From contig NC_031497.1 of the NCBI RefSeq assembly GCF_000237925.1, positions 1,364,001-1,428,000 on the forward strand: a DNA stretch of 64,000 nt, read 5' to 3'. Positions 21,800 through 33,063 of the stretch are shown here, in pieces (positions within the stretch are counted from its first letter, which is position 1; each line of letters begins with the position of its first letter). The position numbers and the translations under genes were made by a program. The notes below the pieces were generated by a model. It was not told where the DNA came from and did not search any database. It saw only the letters and a list, made by a program, of their open reading frames with translations. The stretch comes from Schistosoma mansoni. Lineage: Eukaryota > Platyhelminthes > Trematoda > Strigeidida > Schistosomatidae.

Positions 21800-23324
21800 A
21801 ATATTACACCGCCAATTATTTTATATGAAGTAAATTTAATGAGTAGTTGAAAATCAACCATATGGTGAGTTGTATAAAGATTTAGTATCCTATTAATGAA
21901 GTTACTTATTTTGTCCATCCCTATTCAAATTTTCATTATTGTTAGAATATGTAAGTAAACTATTTAATGAATACTGAATTTTGTATAGAAAATACAAATC
22001 GGAAAACCTGTCATCCCATAGCAGAACACCATCCGTCTTGGTTGAGTATAGGACAGTTAAGAGTGATTAAGTGTTCTATTCTCGCTTACTCAATAGACAT
22101 AGGATATCTTGTAAGGGTATCCACCATATTCAATCAAATTTTTCACTTGATTTACGAGTTCATCTGTTCCATATTGTTGAAGCTATCAGAATCCATGTTC
22201 ATAAACCTAACCATTGCATCCCATATAAATTTTTACAACCAATATGACTACCTTGGCCATTGGTATAGGAGTGAGTGTTTAGCTGAACTTTAATCAAACC
22301 CTTTCCTTAAAAACATTCAAGCAACTTTCTAATTTCTCCCAGCTTTGTATTTTCGCATATACCCAACATCCGTTTCCTGATTCTTACATAACGACCATAA
22401 TACTGACTTGTCGTCAAAATATATTATTAGTTCTTTCTACATATTATGCAATGTAACAGCTGTTTAAGTTTTCGAATAATTACCTTGATTATTTTAATCC
22501 TTATTCTCCCAATTAATCAATACTCTCTTATAATCACTGTGACATTATACTACTATTACATAACGCAAGTACTCGATGAGTGTTATCTCATTGTTGTAAA
22601 TAATATATGTATATATTGGTGTGGAATGACATAATTGTTAGTTAGCAAATAATCCATATTATAAGATATGCCGCCACTCATCCGGCAGCTGCAAAAATAA
22701 AGATAATTTTCATCACGAACTGACATCAACTACCGGACCCAAAATTAAAGTTAAAGCCAAGCAAATTTTGATTACCTAAACAAAAATTTTTAATTTGCAA
22801 ATCTATGATAGTTTCCAAAATACTTTTAATATTTTAAATTACCAACTTAATTAGACCTTATAACATTATCAAATGTTTATTTTTCCTCCAAATTGTGATC
22901 AATCTGTATCCACACAATATTCGCTAAATATACTACTTATATAGTTTCAGTAACCTGAATACTCACACAATTTCCATCTTATAATTTAATCATTACATTT
23001 ATAATTTTATGTATCACCTTAAATCGTACTGAAATCCAAATATAAATGTGATTAGTTCGATGGAACTTTTGCTATGAACTTATTTTCCATCAATATTCTT
23101 GTTGATCATGTTATTACTCATTGAATCAAGTCATTGTTTATACATTTTTCATTTGCTCAACAGTATTGATGATCACTTTATGTATGATGGAATTTACAAA
23201 TAACAACTCTTTAGTAAATGAAGAGCATTTACATGATAATTGACTCAAATGAGGATATTTTGTATTCACTTGTATATGCACCGAATAGTATTGAGGGTCA
23301 ACAAATACTTTCTCTAAACCACAG
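21800..23324. other. No gene seen
   Basis: About 1.5 kb of AT-rich sequence. The 108-codon plus-strand frame at 21967 has no recognisable motif and I do not call it a gene. Confidence 0.5.
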
Positions 23325-23855
23325 AGCCGGCCGGCATCCAACGATGTTAATGTCTAACTTTAATCGATCCATGATCTTTTGCAACCCTTCATCCATAGTC
23401 TGAAGTGTTTATGTGTCTCACACCCGACACGGATTGGTCTCCATTGGTCACGACTTCTCACTAGAAATCCAATAAATTATTCTTGAAGTTATTCACTAGT
23501 GAGCACATGATTATTATCAGAATGGGGATATGTGATTCACGAGTCGATCCAAGCCACACCACTATTGAACACTTGGAAACACTAAACGGTCGTTTCGTCC
23601 TAGCACGGAACTTTTCAGTAACGCTCATCCACAATCACGCATCCAGGGCTCAAACCCAGGATCTTAAGTATCATGTGCGAAAGGTTTAACCTCTAGACCA
23701 TTAAGTGGGATCGTGGGCTTGGACAGTTGAGGAGCCCCATACTGGGACGAAACGGTCGTCCAGCGCTTCCATGTTCTCAGTGGTGAACTAGCTTAAATCG
23801 ACTTGTGAATTCAATTGTTAAGATACTAAAATTTCCCCAAATCCCCATGATGAAA
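23325..23855. repeat. Family 2-like SINE pair, inverted
   Basis: A minus-strand 5' region and head (23325-23515) joins head-to-tail to another minus-strand tail, ribozyme and head (23516-23705). A plus-strand ribozyme and tail (23707-23855) then follow. The plus ribozyme keeps GAAAC and near-palindromic stem III (ACGGTCGT), but its core reads TTGAGGA. Confidence 0.7.
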
Positions 23856-23859
23856 ATAT

Positions 23860-24470
23860 TTCTTCATAAATGAATTTGTTACTAAATGACAAATAATGTG
23901 AAAACTGATTCCTTTTAATACAAAAGTAGGGAACAAAAGAGTGTTTGTAACCTATACAACAAAGATAGTACAATATGGTGTTTGATGTTTCTGGTTGTTG
24001 GCTCCAGGACGATATGTGTTATCTATCACAGTGTCATTACAGTTTTGTTTCGAACATGGATTGAAAGCAATTGGCATTTAGCTATGTTAGTCGTAGGGAA
24101 CTGCGCAACTGATTATAAGTATTATTATATGTTTTGACTTTTTAATAAGAAATAGATGGATAGATGACTTCTTGTTGAAGTTGATCCAGATTAGTAACAT
24201 TACTACCTGTTTATGTTCCCACAACTATAGTTATCATTGTAAGCATTTTCACTTCAGGACACTTGGAATGTGGTAATGTGGCATTATTTGTATTCATTCC
24301 CATTCATAACTGTACTGTATATATATACATATAATCTTTGTCTTCTCCTACTATTTGTATTTTATTATCATTGCTGAAGTGTTACTCTGTATAGTTCACC
24401 AACCCATCTGGACTTGTTAGGTCTGAATTAAATGACTTATTTTATCTTTGTTCATGTTTTGTAACTATTT
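23860..24470. other. No gene seen
   Basis: AT-rich, nothing supported. Confidence 0.5.
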
Positions 24471-24474
24471 AAGA

Positions 24475-24600
24475 GTAACTCCGCCTATAACTCATCTAAA
24501 GTTACTGACGATCGGGTGAAAGTGGAGAGTGGGGCATGGGGTTGGCAACCTCATCCAGTAGAAAATAACCTTGCTAAACAACCCTACCACAAAAAATCAT
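24475..24600 (+). repeat. Repeat F
   Basis: Same block as 16681-16800, with 'aactccgcctataactca' and 'atggggttggcaacctc'. Confidence 0.65.
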
Positions 24601-24883
24601 TTAAATTCTCTCCTGGTAGTTGAAGGACCTTCGTTCTGAAGATCTCTACACCTGAGGAGATGGAAGATGATAATAACCGAAATCAATGGAATAATTTTCT
24701 ATTCTTTGTGTAGACTTTTGAAAAAGTGTACTAATACTAAGGACAGAATGATAATTCATTTATTCATCTTAATAAGTGTTCTCAATTTTCATTAGATAAC
24801 TGGATACAAGAAGAAAAATTGGTTAATCCATTATTTTCTTCATAAAGAAAATATTTCAGTGTAACTAAGCCTATGCAACATTA

Positions 24884-25096
24884 CTTACTTACTTACGCCT
24901 GTTACTCCCAACAGAGTATAGGCCAACGACCAGTATTCTCCAGTCCTGGGCCATCCTTTCTAGTTCTATCCAACTTTTGTTCATTCTTCTCATATCTGCC
25001 TCCTTTTCTCGGCGTAATGTGATCTTTGGTCTTCCTCTTCTCCTTTAGCCTTCAGGATTCTGTGTGAGGGTTTGTCTTGTGACGCAGTTGGGTGAT
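24884..25096 (-). mobile_element. RTE-clade LINE, 3' fragment
   Basis: (TTAC)n end followed on the minus strand by the last 200 bases of the element. The translation fits the [12 protein letters not shown] C-terminus with frame breaks. Confidence 0.85.
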
Positions 25097-25222
25097 GCAA
25101 CATTAACATTGGTCAAATAAACCCAAACTTCAACATTGTACAAGATAATATTTATGAAATAGATTAAGTAAAATATAAGTAGAAATACAATTTCCAGTCT
25201 AGAGGCAATTGTCGATTAATGA

Positions 25223-25262
25223 AATTGAGGCTTTAGAGTAACTGGACTTTTCCTGGAACACT
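25223..25262 (+). repeat. Short repeat shared with 18428-18460
   Basis: 'agagtaactggactttt' plus flanks occur in both places; a fragment of a diverged SINE. Confidence 0.4.
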
Positions 25263-25448
25263 CAGTTTGCAACTCTTATTCGTTATATGTAATTATTTCT
25301 CAATGACCTGTTAAACGGACTAAACCCCCATATTTTGTAAAATGATATTTAAAAAGCCAAATCTTTATTCGATTAAGTCAAATAACTTCTAATCATTTTG
25401 AATGTAAGTCTATCCATAGTTGTGAATCAATGATTACAATAAATGATT

Positions 25449-25489
25449 AGGTCCCGGGTTCGAATCTCTAGAGGCGGGATCGTGGATTT
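25449..25489 (+). repeat. Family 2 SINE, B-box fragment
   Basis: 'gggttcgaatctct' followed by 'aggcgggatcgtgga', a 40-bp piece of the family 2 head. Confidence 0.6.
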
Positions 25490-25627
25490 CATTATTATTC
25501 AATACCATATTACTCGATAATAATATTTCATAATATTGGGTATAAAGCAATAAAATGAAACAATGGGGGTTACTAATAAATTCGCAGAAGCCATTGAATG
25601 GAATTATATTGTGATGTATGTCGCTTA

Positions 25628-25925
25628 TGTTTGCAGATATAAGTAGTATGTAACACCAATCGGAAGTGGAATGCTCGAGAAAAGAAGTTTGACAAGATTG
25701 AAATGGATTGAGGAAAGAAGGAATCTGAAAGCGATGAAGATAACAATAGGAATGAAGGAATAACGAAGTTTGTAAGAAACGATTGATGGAAAGTGTGCAA
25801 ATGATGTGTTGAATATATGGTTATCGTATTTTACAAAGACACTCTGTAATCATACATTAAACAATAGATTGGTCTTCCAAAACTGAGTACTCGTTCACCA
25901 CAATAATACTTTGATATGAACACAG
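25628..25925 (+). repeat. Repeat S, near-complete
   Basis: From 'gatataagtagtatgtaaca' through an A-rich middle to 'actctgtaat' and 'actcgttcaccac'. About 300 bp with no coding capacity and no pol III boxes that I can see. Confidence 0.75.
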
Positions 25926-25929
25926 AATT

Positions 25930-26390
25930 CGTCCAACTGATACCAGAGTTCATTTCGAAAATCTAACGTTATATATTGAGATCTAAGTAACAATGATATT
26001 CATTCAATATACTACTCACATTGAAAAAGATTCATTTTTGAATGTGCTTACCCAGTTAAGTAATATAATTCAAGATTTTGTATAGTTTAATGTGTTCCTC
26101 ACCGTCCTTATCGGAAATGTCACTGGTCACTCTCCATTCCCTAATTACATTTTATATTTCCTTCTTTCTTCATGAGTCATTGACATTATTTTAATTATTC
26201 ATTACCTGTTGTAATTGTAATAAATCGTATGAGTTGTTGTCTTCTACTTTCTAAAAATAACTAGTCGGTATATTGTTTGATTAAATATTTAAGATCAAAT
26301 GAATTTCATTAGTGTAGGAGATTTTCGGACATTATAGAACCTTTGTAGTTTAAATCTACACTCTCCACAAATTCCCTATACTAATAATAA
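25930..26390. other. No gene seen
   Basis: AT-rich, nothing supported. Confidence 0.5.
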
Positions 26391-26394
26391 TCAA

Positions 26395-26735
26395 GTGTCC
26401 GTTTATAACTAGTTTCTAGATGTAACACTAGGAGTTTTAGTGAGAAACCGTAATCAGTAGAGTTTGATCCATGTCGAGTATGAAACAGCTATCTACCACA
26501 GGCAATGGATGAGGTTTGCTCAATATCGTGAATCAATCGAAGATAGACATTAACACCATTGGATGCAGACTAAGTGATATACATGTTAAGTATTAATTTG
26601 ATAAACCTGTGTTTGATCCCTACGTGTGAAGTCGTGATTGTGTACTGTTGAGGAGTCCAATGCTCAATGAAACAGCTGTCCAATACTTCCGCTTTTTCAA
26701 TGGTGATCTAGTTAATATCAATTCGTGTTCTAAAT
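26395..26735 (+). repeat. Family 2-like SINE, full length but diverged
   Basis: 5' region, tRNA-like head, ribozyme-like segment ('actgttgaggagtcc' then 'gaaacagctgtcca') and tail. Stem III AC-AGCTG-T is still palindromic. C3 is T and stem II is broken. Confidence 0.65.
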
Positions 26736-26993
26736 TGAGTTAATAAATCATACTTATGCTACATTCTAAGTGAAGATAATCAGATCATGTGTGTTTTAAT
26801 CAGTTATCAATATCCCGGATATACAAATAGATTGTTAGATCACTTGGAATAAATATTATTATCATTCCAATTCACTAATCTCATTTAATTTTAATTGTCT
26901 TCAGAAATTATTTGGCAAAACTGCTCGTATTGATTTTTAGTCTTTTCCACAAGAGATAAAACTGAGAAGATTATTGAATGAATCATATATGTG

Positions 26994-27141
26994 ATGGCGT
27001 TTGAAGCGAAAGGTACTGGGTTCGAGTCCCAGAGTGAACATCAATTCTGAGATGCAGGTACATTCAGCTGACGAGTCCCAAATATAAGACGAAACGCGCG
27101 TCCTGGGATCCACTGCTAGTCACCATCCATCTTTGCTTACA
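26994..27141 (+). repeat. Family 1 ribozyme-SINE, 5'-truncated
   Basis: Starts within the tRNA-like head, includes a consensus B box ('ggttcgagtcc'), the ribozyme and the 3' 'catccatctttgctta' end. It is the family 1 copy with the best-preserved ribozyme in the window. Confidence 0.9.
27063..27107 (+). ncRNA. Hammerhead ribozyme, family 1, core intact
   Basis: Core CTGACGA and GAAA are both intact. Stem II is GTC/GAC with a longer loop than usual, stem III the palindrome ACGCGCGT, stem I TTCAG/CTGGG with two G-U pairs. Cleavage is expected between 27102 and 27103. Sm-alpha hammerheads are known to self-cleave. This copy is a reasonable candidate, though the 3-bp stem II is weak. Confidence 0.82.
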
Positions 27142-27389
27142 ATATATGTGAAATGGTTCGTGATAACAACATCTGTTTCTTTATTTTACATTTCAACTCA
27201 ATTAATATATATATGTGAATCATCTTATATCTTAATCCAAAATAATTGCTTTATTCGTTTTTTGTGTTTTCCGAAAAGGAATTAGGAAAACTATATATGT
27301 TTATCTCGGAAATCCTCTTTTTATGCTTGTTAGTCATGGAACAGAATCCATATAGTAATAGTCTTAGTAATGTTAATAATAATAGTGTT

Positions 27390-27556
27390 ATTGTTATTAT
27401 CACTATTATTATTATTATTAGCAGTAGTAGTAGTAGTAGTGGTGGTGGTAGCAGTTATTGTAGTAGTAGTAGTGGTAGTGGTAATAGTAGTCTTAGTAGT
27501 AATAGTAATTGTTGTAGTAGCATCAGTGCTAGTATTAATATTAGTAGTAGTAGTAG
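27390..27556. repeat. TAG/TTA-type simple repeat
   Basis: Imperfect trinucleotide array (tag, tta, gtg). It creates long spurious Ser- or Val-rich reading frames on both strands. Confidence 0.9.
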
Positions 27557-27735
27557 TAGCGCCGGACATTCGCTTTTCGTCCTCTCTATTTCGTAAGCAA
27601 CACCCCCGCCACGAGAAGGCAGTGAGTAGGACTTCCCTGGCAGAGGCTATATACGCGTGGCAATGTGAGAGCATTTGGAGAGAGAGAGCAGAATCTCCCC
27701 AGTCTCGGCCGTACCAGGGCATTTGTGGGCCCTAG
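27557..27735 (-). repeat. Repeat G, 5' part
   Basis: Minus strand matches the first 180 bases of repeat G, including 'ccctggtacggcc' and the 'cacgagaaggcagtgag' block. Relatively GC-rich. Confidence 0.8.
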
Positions 27736-27768
27736 TGTTAGTATTAGTATTAGTAGTAGTGTTGTGAA

Positions 27769-28060
27769 CAAGAACATGGGTGGGGACAATCGAATGTATT
27801 TAAGCACAAATTACAAACTCTCTTTTTAGGGTCTGATAACCATACTGCAAACAGTTAATTTGCAAAATAACAGTCAATTGTCTCAATCTTCAGTGTTTCT
27901 TATGCAAATATCAGTCCTTCTTCTCCGATTTCATTGTTCATGCATTTTCGTACCGATTGCGCTTCATTCCTGTTCGTTCCTTATCGGTCTTCTGCCAAAA
28001 TACATTCTATGTCTGACCATCGCCATATACTACTTATGTGGATATAAGTAGACCACACCA
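27769..28060 (-). repeat. Repeat S, near-complete
   Basis: Minus strand runs from 'acataagtagtatat' to 'ttgtccccacccatgttc'. Divergence from the other copies is moderate. Confidence 0.7.
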
Positions 28061-28166
28061 CAGTAGCAGCATTAGTGTTAGTATTACTATTAGAATTAGT
28101 AATAGTATAAGTAGTAGTAGTAGTAGTAGTAGTAGCAGTAGTAGTAGTAGTAGTAGTAGTAGTAAT
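28061..28166. repeat. AGT trinucleotide array
   Basis: Nearly pure (agt)n from about 28108 to 28163. Confidence 0.95.
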
Positions 28167-28169
28167 TGA

Positions 28170-28570
28170 AATAACACATTTTCAATCTAAGTTATTTAAT
28201 TTAAAATGTCACAGGGAACATGTTTTTTAGAACAAATTAGTTCTAGTTTTATGATTAAAAGGAACGATTTGTGTGAACTTATTCTGAAATTTCTTTTCTT
28301 CCTTTTTTCTTTTCTTTTCTTTTTTTGAATAGATTGATGTTTATTACGTTGAGGACAATGAAATGGTTTTCAATGTTACGTTAACTGGTTTGATTTCAAT
28401 TAAAAACATATCAATTTGAAAAAAATGGTATTATGTCCACGTTGATTATCCTTATACTTGAAAGAACGAGAAACCATTTCATTTCTCACGACACCAAGTA
28501 AGAACACTAAGACTGATACAAGTGGAGATATATTAATCTCAATACTCGACGATCATCCAAATCGAATATA
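28170..28570. other. No gene seen
   Basis: AT-rich sequence with a polypyrimidine run near 28292-28325. Confidence 0.5.
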
Positions 28571-28583
28571 CACTCATTTATAT

Positions 28584-29005
28584 TTGCATAGTTGAAAGCA
28601 TGAGTCAATTGAAGGTAGACCACCAAGGAAAACCTGGAAGCACTGGACGGCTGTTTCGTCCTATTGTGGGACTCCTCAGCAGGTCCTGAGTTCGAATGTC
28701 GTGAGGCGAGGTCATGGATGCNNNNNNNNNNNNNNNNNNNNNNNNNNNNNNNNNNNNNNNNNNNNNNNNNNNNNNNNNNNNNNNNNNNNNNNNNNNNNNN
28801 NNNNNNNNNNNNNNNNNNNNNNNNNNNNNNNNNNNNNNNNNNNNNNNNNNNNNNNNNNNNNNNNNNNNNNNNNNNNNNNNNNNNNNNNNNNNNNNNNNNN
28901 NNNNNNNNNNNNNNNNNNNNNCAGTGCTTCCAGGTTTTCCTTGGTGGTCTAGCTTCAATTGACTCGTGCTTTCAACTATGCAAATACTAATTCTCCACAA
29001 AAACC
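28584..29005. repeat. Family 2 ribozyme-SINE hairpin with N gap
   Basis: Left arm 28584-28679 is a minus-strand tail and ribozyme. The plus-strand head starts at 28680, and after the gap the plus-strand tail runs 28922-29005. Flanking 'catttatat' (28575-28583 and 29006-29014) fits a 9-bp target-site duplication. The left ribozyme has an intact core (CTGAGGA, GTCC/GGAC, GAAAC), but its 5' stem I strand is replaced. Confidence 0.8.
28722..28921. other. Assembly gap, 200 N
   Basis: Exactly 200 unknown bases, a round number that suggests a nominal gap size. It covers the place where the plus-strand ribozyme should be. Confidence 0.99.
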
Positions 29006-29014
29006 CATTTATAT

Positions 29015-29257
29015 ATTGATTTATACACCCATTTGATTATTAGTTAAGATAAAGTCATATATATGAGCAATTATCCAGAGTTATAATCGCATGTTGAGGA
29101 TAAGTAATGTTAATTTAATACAAAGATATTGTATCTTAAATAAACAGATTACACTTAAATAACATTACATTCAATAAAATATCATACTGCAAAACATAAT
29201 AAATACTACACTGAATAATCAATACATTGAATTAAAAACGAAGTAATGTTGAACAAT
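29015..29257. other. No gene seen
   Basis: AT-rich, nothing supported. Confidence 0.5.
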
Positions 29258-29853
29258 TTTGGAGGATGTAAAGACATTTACATATCTGGGCAGTATAATT
29301 TATGATCACAGTGGATCTGATGCAAATGTGAAGACACGAATCGGTAAAGCAAGAGCAGCATATTTACAAATGAAGAACATCTAAAACTCAAAACAATTGT
29401 CAACCAACACCAACATCAGAATTTCCAATACAAGTATCAAGACAGTTCTACTGTATTGGGCGGAAACCTGGAGAACTACGAAAGCAATCATCCAGAAGAT
29501 ACAGGTGTTTATTAACAATTGTCTACACAAGATACTTAGGATCCGTTGGTCAAACACTATCAGCAACATTCTAATGTGGGAGAGAACAAACCAGATTCCA
29601 GTGGAAGAAGGAATCAGGAAGAAGCGATGAAAGTGGATAGGACACACATTGAGGAAATCACCCAATTGTGTCACAAGACAAGCCCTCACATGGAATCCTG
29701 AAGGCCAAAGGAGAAGAGGAATACCAAAGAACACATTACTCCGAGAAATGAAGACAGTCATGAGAAGAGTGAACAAAAACTGGATAGAACTAGAAAGGAA
29801 GGAGAATGTTGATCGTTGGCCGATGCTCTTTTGGTGATAACAGGCGTCAGTAG
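29258..29853 (+). mobile_element. RTE-clade LINE, 3' third
   Basis: Plus-strand pieces of the ORF2 C-terminal region in order: TYLGSIIYDHSGSDANVK-like, [57 protein letters not shown] and the 3' 'aacaggcgtcagtagg' end. It includes an internal stop (the codon after KNI at about 29382) and a frameshift between 29630 and 29649. Confidence 0.88.
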
Positions 29854-29992
29854 GTAAGAATGTAGGACAAAAACCATAATGACTAAAGAATGAAATTTCG
29901 ATTTCGAATCCTGTAGTATCAAAAGGTGATTTCCCCAACAAATCAGAGTCATTAAGCAGAAAAATTATATTTATGAAATCTCAGTGATTGAA

Positions 29993-30213
29993 ATTGGGAG
30001 TAAATTTAACGTTTCGTTCGACAATCTGGTCCAATCTTTTTCATGGAATTATAATGAAACATCAAAATTATTGAATATCAATATGTACATGATTGTCTGG
30101 TTAATTGTATACTGAATAAGTCATTCAATCATGTTAACAATGCTGAAAGTAAGAATTTTCTATAGTGTTTATGATACTCTTGGTATATAAAGAAAAGTGT
30201 GTTCAGATAACGG
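29993..30213 (-). repeat. Repeat D, inverted half
   Basis: Near-perfect reverse complement of 31470-31690. It contains 'gaccagattgtcgaacgaaa' on the minus strand. Confidence 0.85.
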
Positions 30214-30226
30214 GTTTCATGTATTT

Positions 30227-30380
30227 GGACCAGATTGTCGAACGAAACATTGGATTTACTCCCATCTATTGTGAGACTATTCGTTCAAGTGTAGACGAAG
30301 GTTCAGTGTCAGCTAAAGAATTATTAAAAACTATCAAACATTAAAAAAAGATTTCATCCTAGCTTGGGACTTATTTGTGG
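30227..30380 (+). repeat. Repeat D, direct half
   Basis: Matches 31652-31816 in the same orientation, with a small internal deletion. Together with 29993-30213 it forms a repeat D copy whose first half is inverted, overlapping its second half by about 39 bases. Confidence 0.85.
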
Positions 30381-30582
30381 ATCTGTGGTATAAGAAAACA
30401 TTTCTTTAACTAAATATCATCTGTCATCTGTGAATTTTTTAATAAATCAGACAGTTTTTATAAAAGGTATGAGAGATGGAATAAAATCAACTGTCCCATG
30501 GCAACTAATAATTAATGAGTAAATCAGTATGACGATTTATGGAGATTGTAGTCGAGTAAACCTAAATTGAAGTGATCTATAA

Positions 30583-31252
30583 TCATATGCTCACTAGTGA
30601 CTGACTTCAACAGATATTTCCTTGAGTTCTAGTGGGAAGCAGTGACCAGTAGAGTTCAACCAAATCTGTTGTAGAGATATCAACTCACTGAAGACAATTG
30701 GTGAACGGTTGATCAAAATCGTGGATTGGTTGAAGTTAGACATTAACATCGTTGGATGCTGGCCGGCTCAGTGATCCATCGGTTAAGTGCTCCGGTGCGA
30801 GACTGGTAGGTCCTAGGTTGGAATCTCGCTCGAAAGAGTGAAAGAGTGAGTCAATCGAAGCTAGACCATCATGGAAAACCTGGAAGCACTGGTTGACGGC
30901 CAACTCGTTTTATTGTGGGACTCCTCAACAGTGCGCATCCACGATCCCGCACTCGCGAGATTCCAACCCAGAACCTACCAGGTTTTCCATGGTGGTCTAG
31001 CATCAATTGACCGATGATTTAAACTATATATAAAAATTACTAGAAATCTCCGCTCGCGCGCAAGACTGGTGGGTCCTGAGTTCGACTCTTGTGAGTGCGG
31101 GATCGTGGATGCGCACTGCTGAGGAGTCCCATAATAGGACGAGTTGGCCGTCAAGCAGTGCTTCCAGGTTTTCCATGATAGTCTAGCTTAAATTGACTCA
31201 TGATTTCAACTATGAAAAATACTGAATTCTCCACAAAACCTCTTCTGATCTA
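30583..31252. repeat. Family 2 ribozyme-SINE mosaic
   Basis: Four segments: plus-strand 5' region and head (30583-30835), minus-strand tail, ribozyme and part of the head (30848-30979), plus-strand tail (30980-31051), then plus-strand head, ribozyme and tail (31052-31252). Both ribozymes are the GAGT subtype. The last tail ends 'cctcttctgatc'. Confidence 0.8.
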
Positions 31253-31469
31253 AACCTAAATTCTTTATTCTGTTCAATCTATCTGAATACTAACAATTGT
31301 TTTAAAGAAGTGGTTTACCCAAATCTATGGTAAACAATTAACTTGATCAGCATAATAGCACTAACATTGATCGATTCATGATTTCAGTGAAATCATTCTT
31401 TCTTGTTATTTTCATTAACTGATCTACATTCGATGCATGCTGTGACATGTTTAATTCAAATACATACAA

Positions 31470-31816
31470 TCTGTTATCTTAACACACTTTTCTTTATATA
31501 CCAAGAGTATCATAAACACTATAGAAAATTCTTACTTTCAACATTGTTAACATGATTGGATGACCTATTCAGTATACAATCAACCAGACAATCATGTACA
31601 TATTGATATTCAATAATTTTGATGTTTCATTATAATTCCATGAAAAAGATTGGACCAGATTGTCGAACGAAACATTGGATTTACTCCCATCTCTTGTGAG
31701 ACTATTCGTTCAAATATAGACGAAAGTTCCTGCAGAAATCAGTGTCAGCTAAAGAATTAATAAAAATTATCAAACATTAAAAAATGATTTCGTCCTAGCT
31801 TGGAATTTCTTTGTGG
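31470..31816 (+). repeat. Repeat D, full
   Basis: About 350 bp, no coding capacity. A diverged relative is at 50262-50430. It has no recognised pol III boxes and its class is unknown. Confidence 0.75.
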
Positions 31817-31819
31817 CTG

Positions 31820-33060
31820 CACATTCATAGTGAACAACCATATATACAATTGTAAACCTAAGAACGTTCAGTTTTGGTGAAAAAATTGTTATATCTACAA
31901 CTTAGATTCTTTTATCTACCGCGTTCAACTTTAGCACTCGAACGTCACAAATGAGAAGACAGAAGACGAGTGAGAAGGGATGCTATTCCAAACCGTGTCA
32001 AATAGGATGTAAAACTCGCAGGTATTTATATAGTTTTTTAGTAGAAGCGAAATCGTCATTACAGTTATCCAATCATCATGCAGTAGTTTTTAGCATTTGT
32101 CCAGTCGGTAAGCTACATGTAGAGATTCTTGAATATTCTTCCGAAAGATGATTGGATGGAATATCTTCGGCTCTTTCTGAGGTTCTTAGAGCTTTCTCGA
32201 TATCACTCATGGGTCATCCTCAGAAAAATCTACCCTGGATAATTTAGTAAAGGTAAGTATATTGTTACAGTATATAGCAGATTATATAACGATGATTTAT
32301 AAAATTTTTAATAACTCTTATTTAGTTGATCAGTTGTAGTAGACTGAAGTGATCAACAGATCATATTAACATTTAAATTACTTTTTAAGGTTTGGAATGT
32401 AGCTCAACTTATAGTAAAACAAGGTAGAGATATCAATCCAATTTAAGAGCTTCTTGGAAAGTGGAAAGTTTTTTGATCATTTAAATTTCTAGCTACTGAA
32501 TATGTTTCAATTTATTGGCTTCATCAGTTGAAGATGAACTGACTACTGAAATCATATATTCTGAGAGAAATATTGTACATGTTACATTTAGAATTCGAAA
32601 TAACATACAATATGGTCACCAAGCATGAAAATCTTTCATAGATACTATCTTGTAGTGTACTCTACGATAATGATTTCATATCCATTTATATTAGCTGAAA
32701 TAATCTATAACTCATTGGTTACTGTGTTGAAATCGATGGCATTTTGTATGATTTTATGGTACTGCTCAAATGAGATTGTCAATCAAGCTGCATTGTGGTC
32801 TAGTCTATTCTAAGCGATTCATTAATGCTTGGACTATGATGAAACATTAGAGAGTTAAATATGGTCGATAAGGATTCATGAAATTAGGTTTCATGCCAGT
32901 TGACGCTCATCAGCAAGGGACACTTGAAATATTGTGGGAAATGATACTCTCCTCCAACTACTTCCAACAATCTATCAGCTAAAATAATCTGATAATCGAT
33001 CCGTGGTCGAAATGATAATGACTGGTCTTATATTAATACCCATTTCTTGCAGCTAACAGT
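31820..33060. other. No gene seen
   Basis: About 1.2 kb. Short frames at 31951-32151 and 32625-32813 show no recognisable domain, no clear splice context and no repeat. This is one of the longer stretches free of known repeats, so an unrecognised short exon cannot be excluded. Confidence 0.45.
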
Positions 33061-33063
33061 TTA

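Noticed and set aside
27246-27735. Ser-rich, Val-rich and Thr-rich frames over 116-130 codons
   Set aside because: Produced by the TAG/TTA trinucleotide array and a repeat G fragment. No gene-like composition outside the array.
28605-29000. Reading frames through the N block
   Set aside because: The frames consist mostly of unknown bases. The known flanks are family 2 SINE sequence.
29381-29941. 186-codon minus-strand reading frame
   Set aside because: Antisense of the RTE copy at 29258-29853. Similar antisense frames recur opposite other RTE copies, for example 60246-60677.
31951-32151. 66-codon frame with Cys and basic residues
   Set aside because: No recognisable domain, no repeat or splice evidence, and a length expected by chance in 64 kb.
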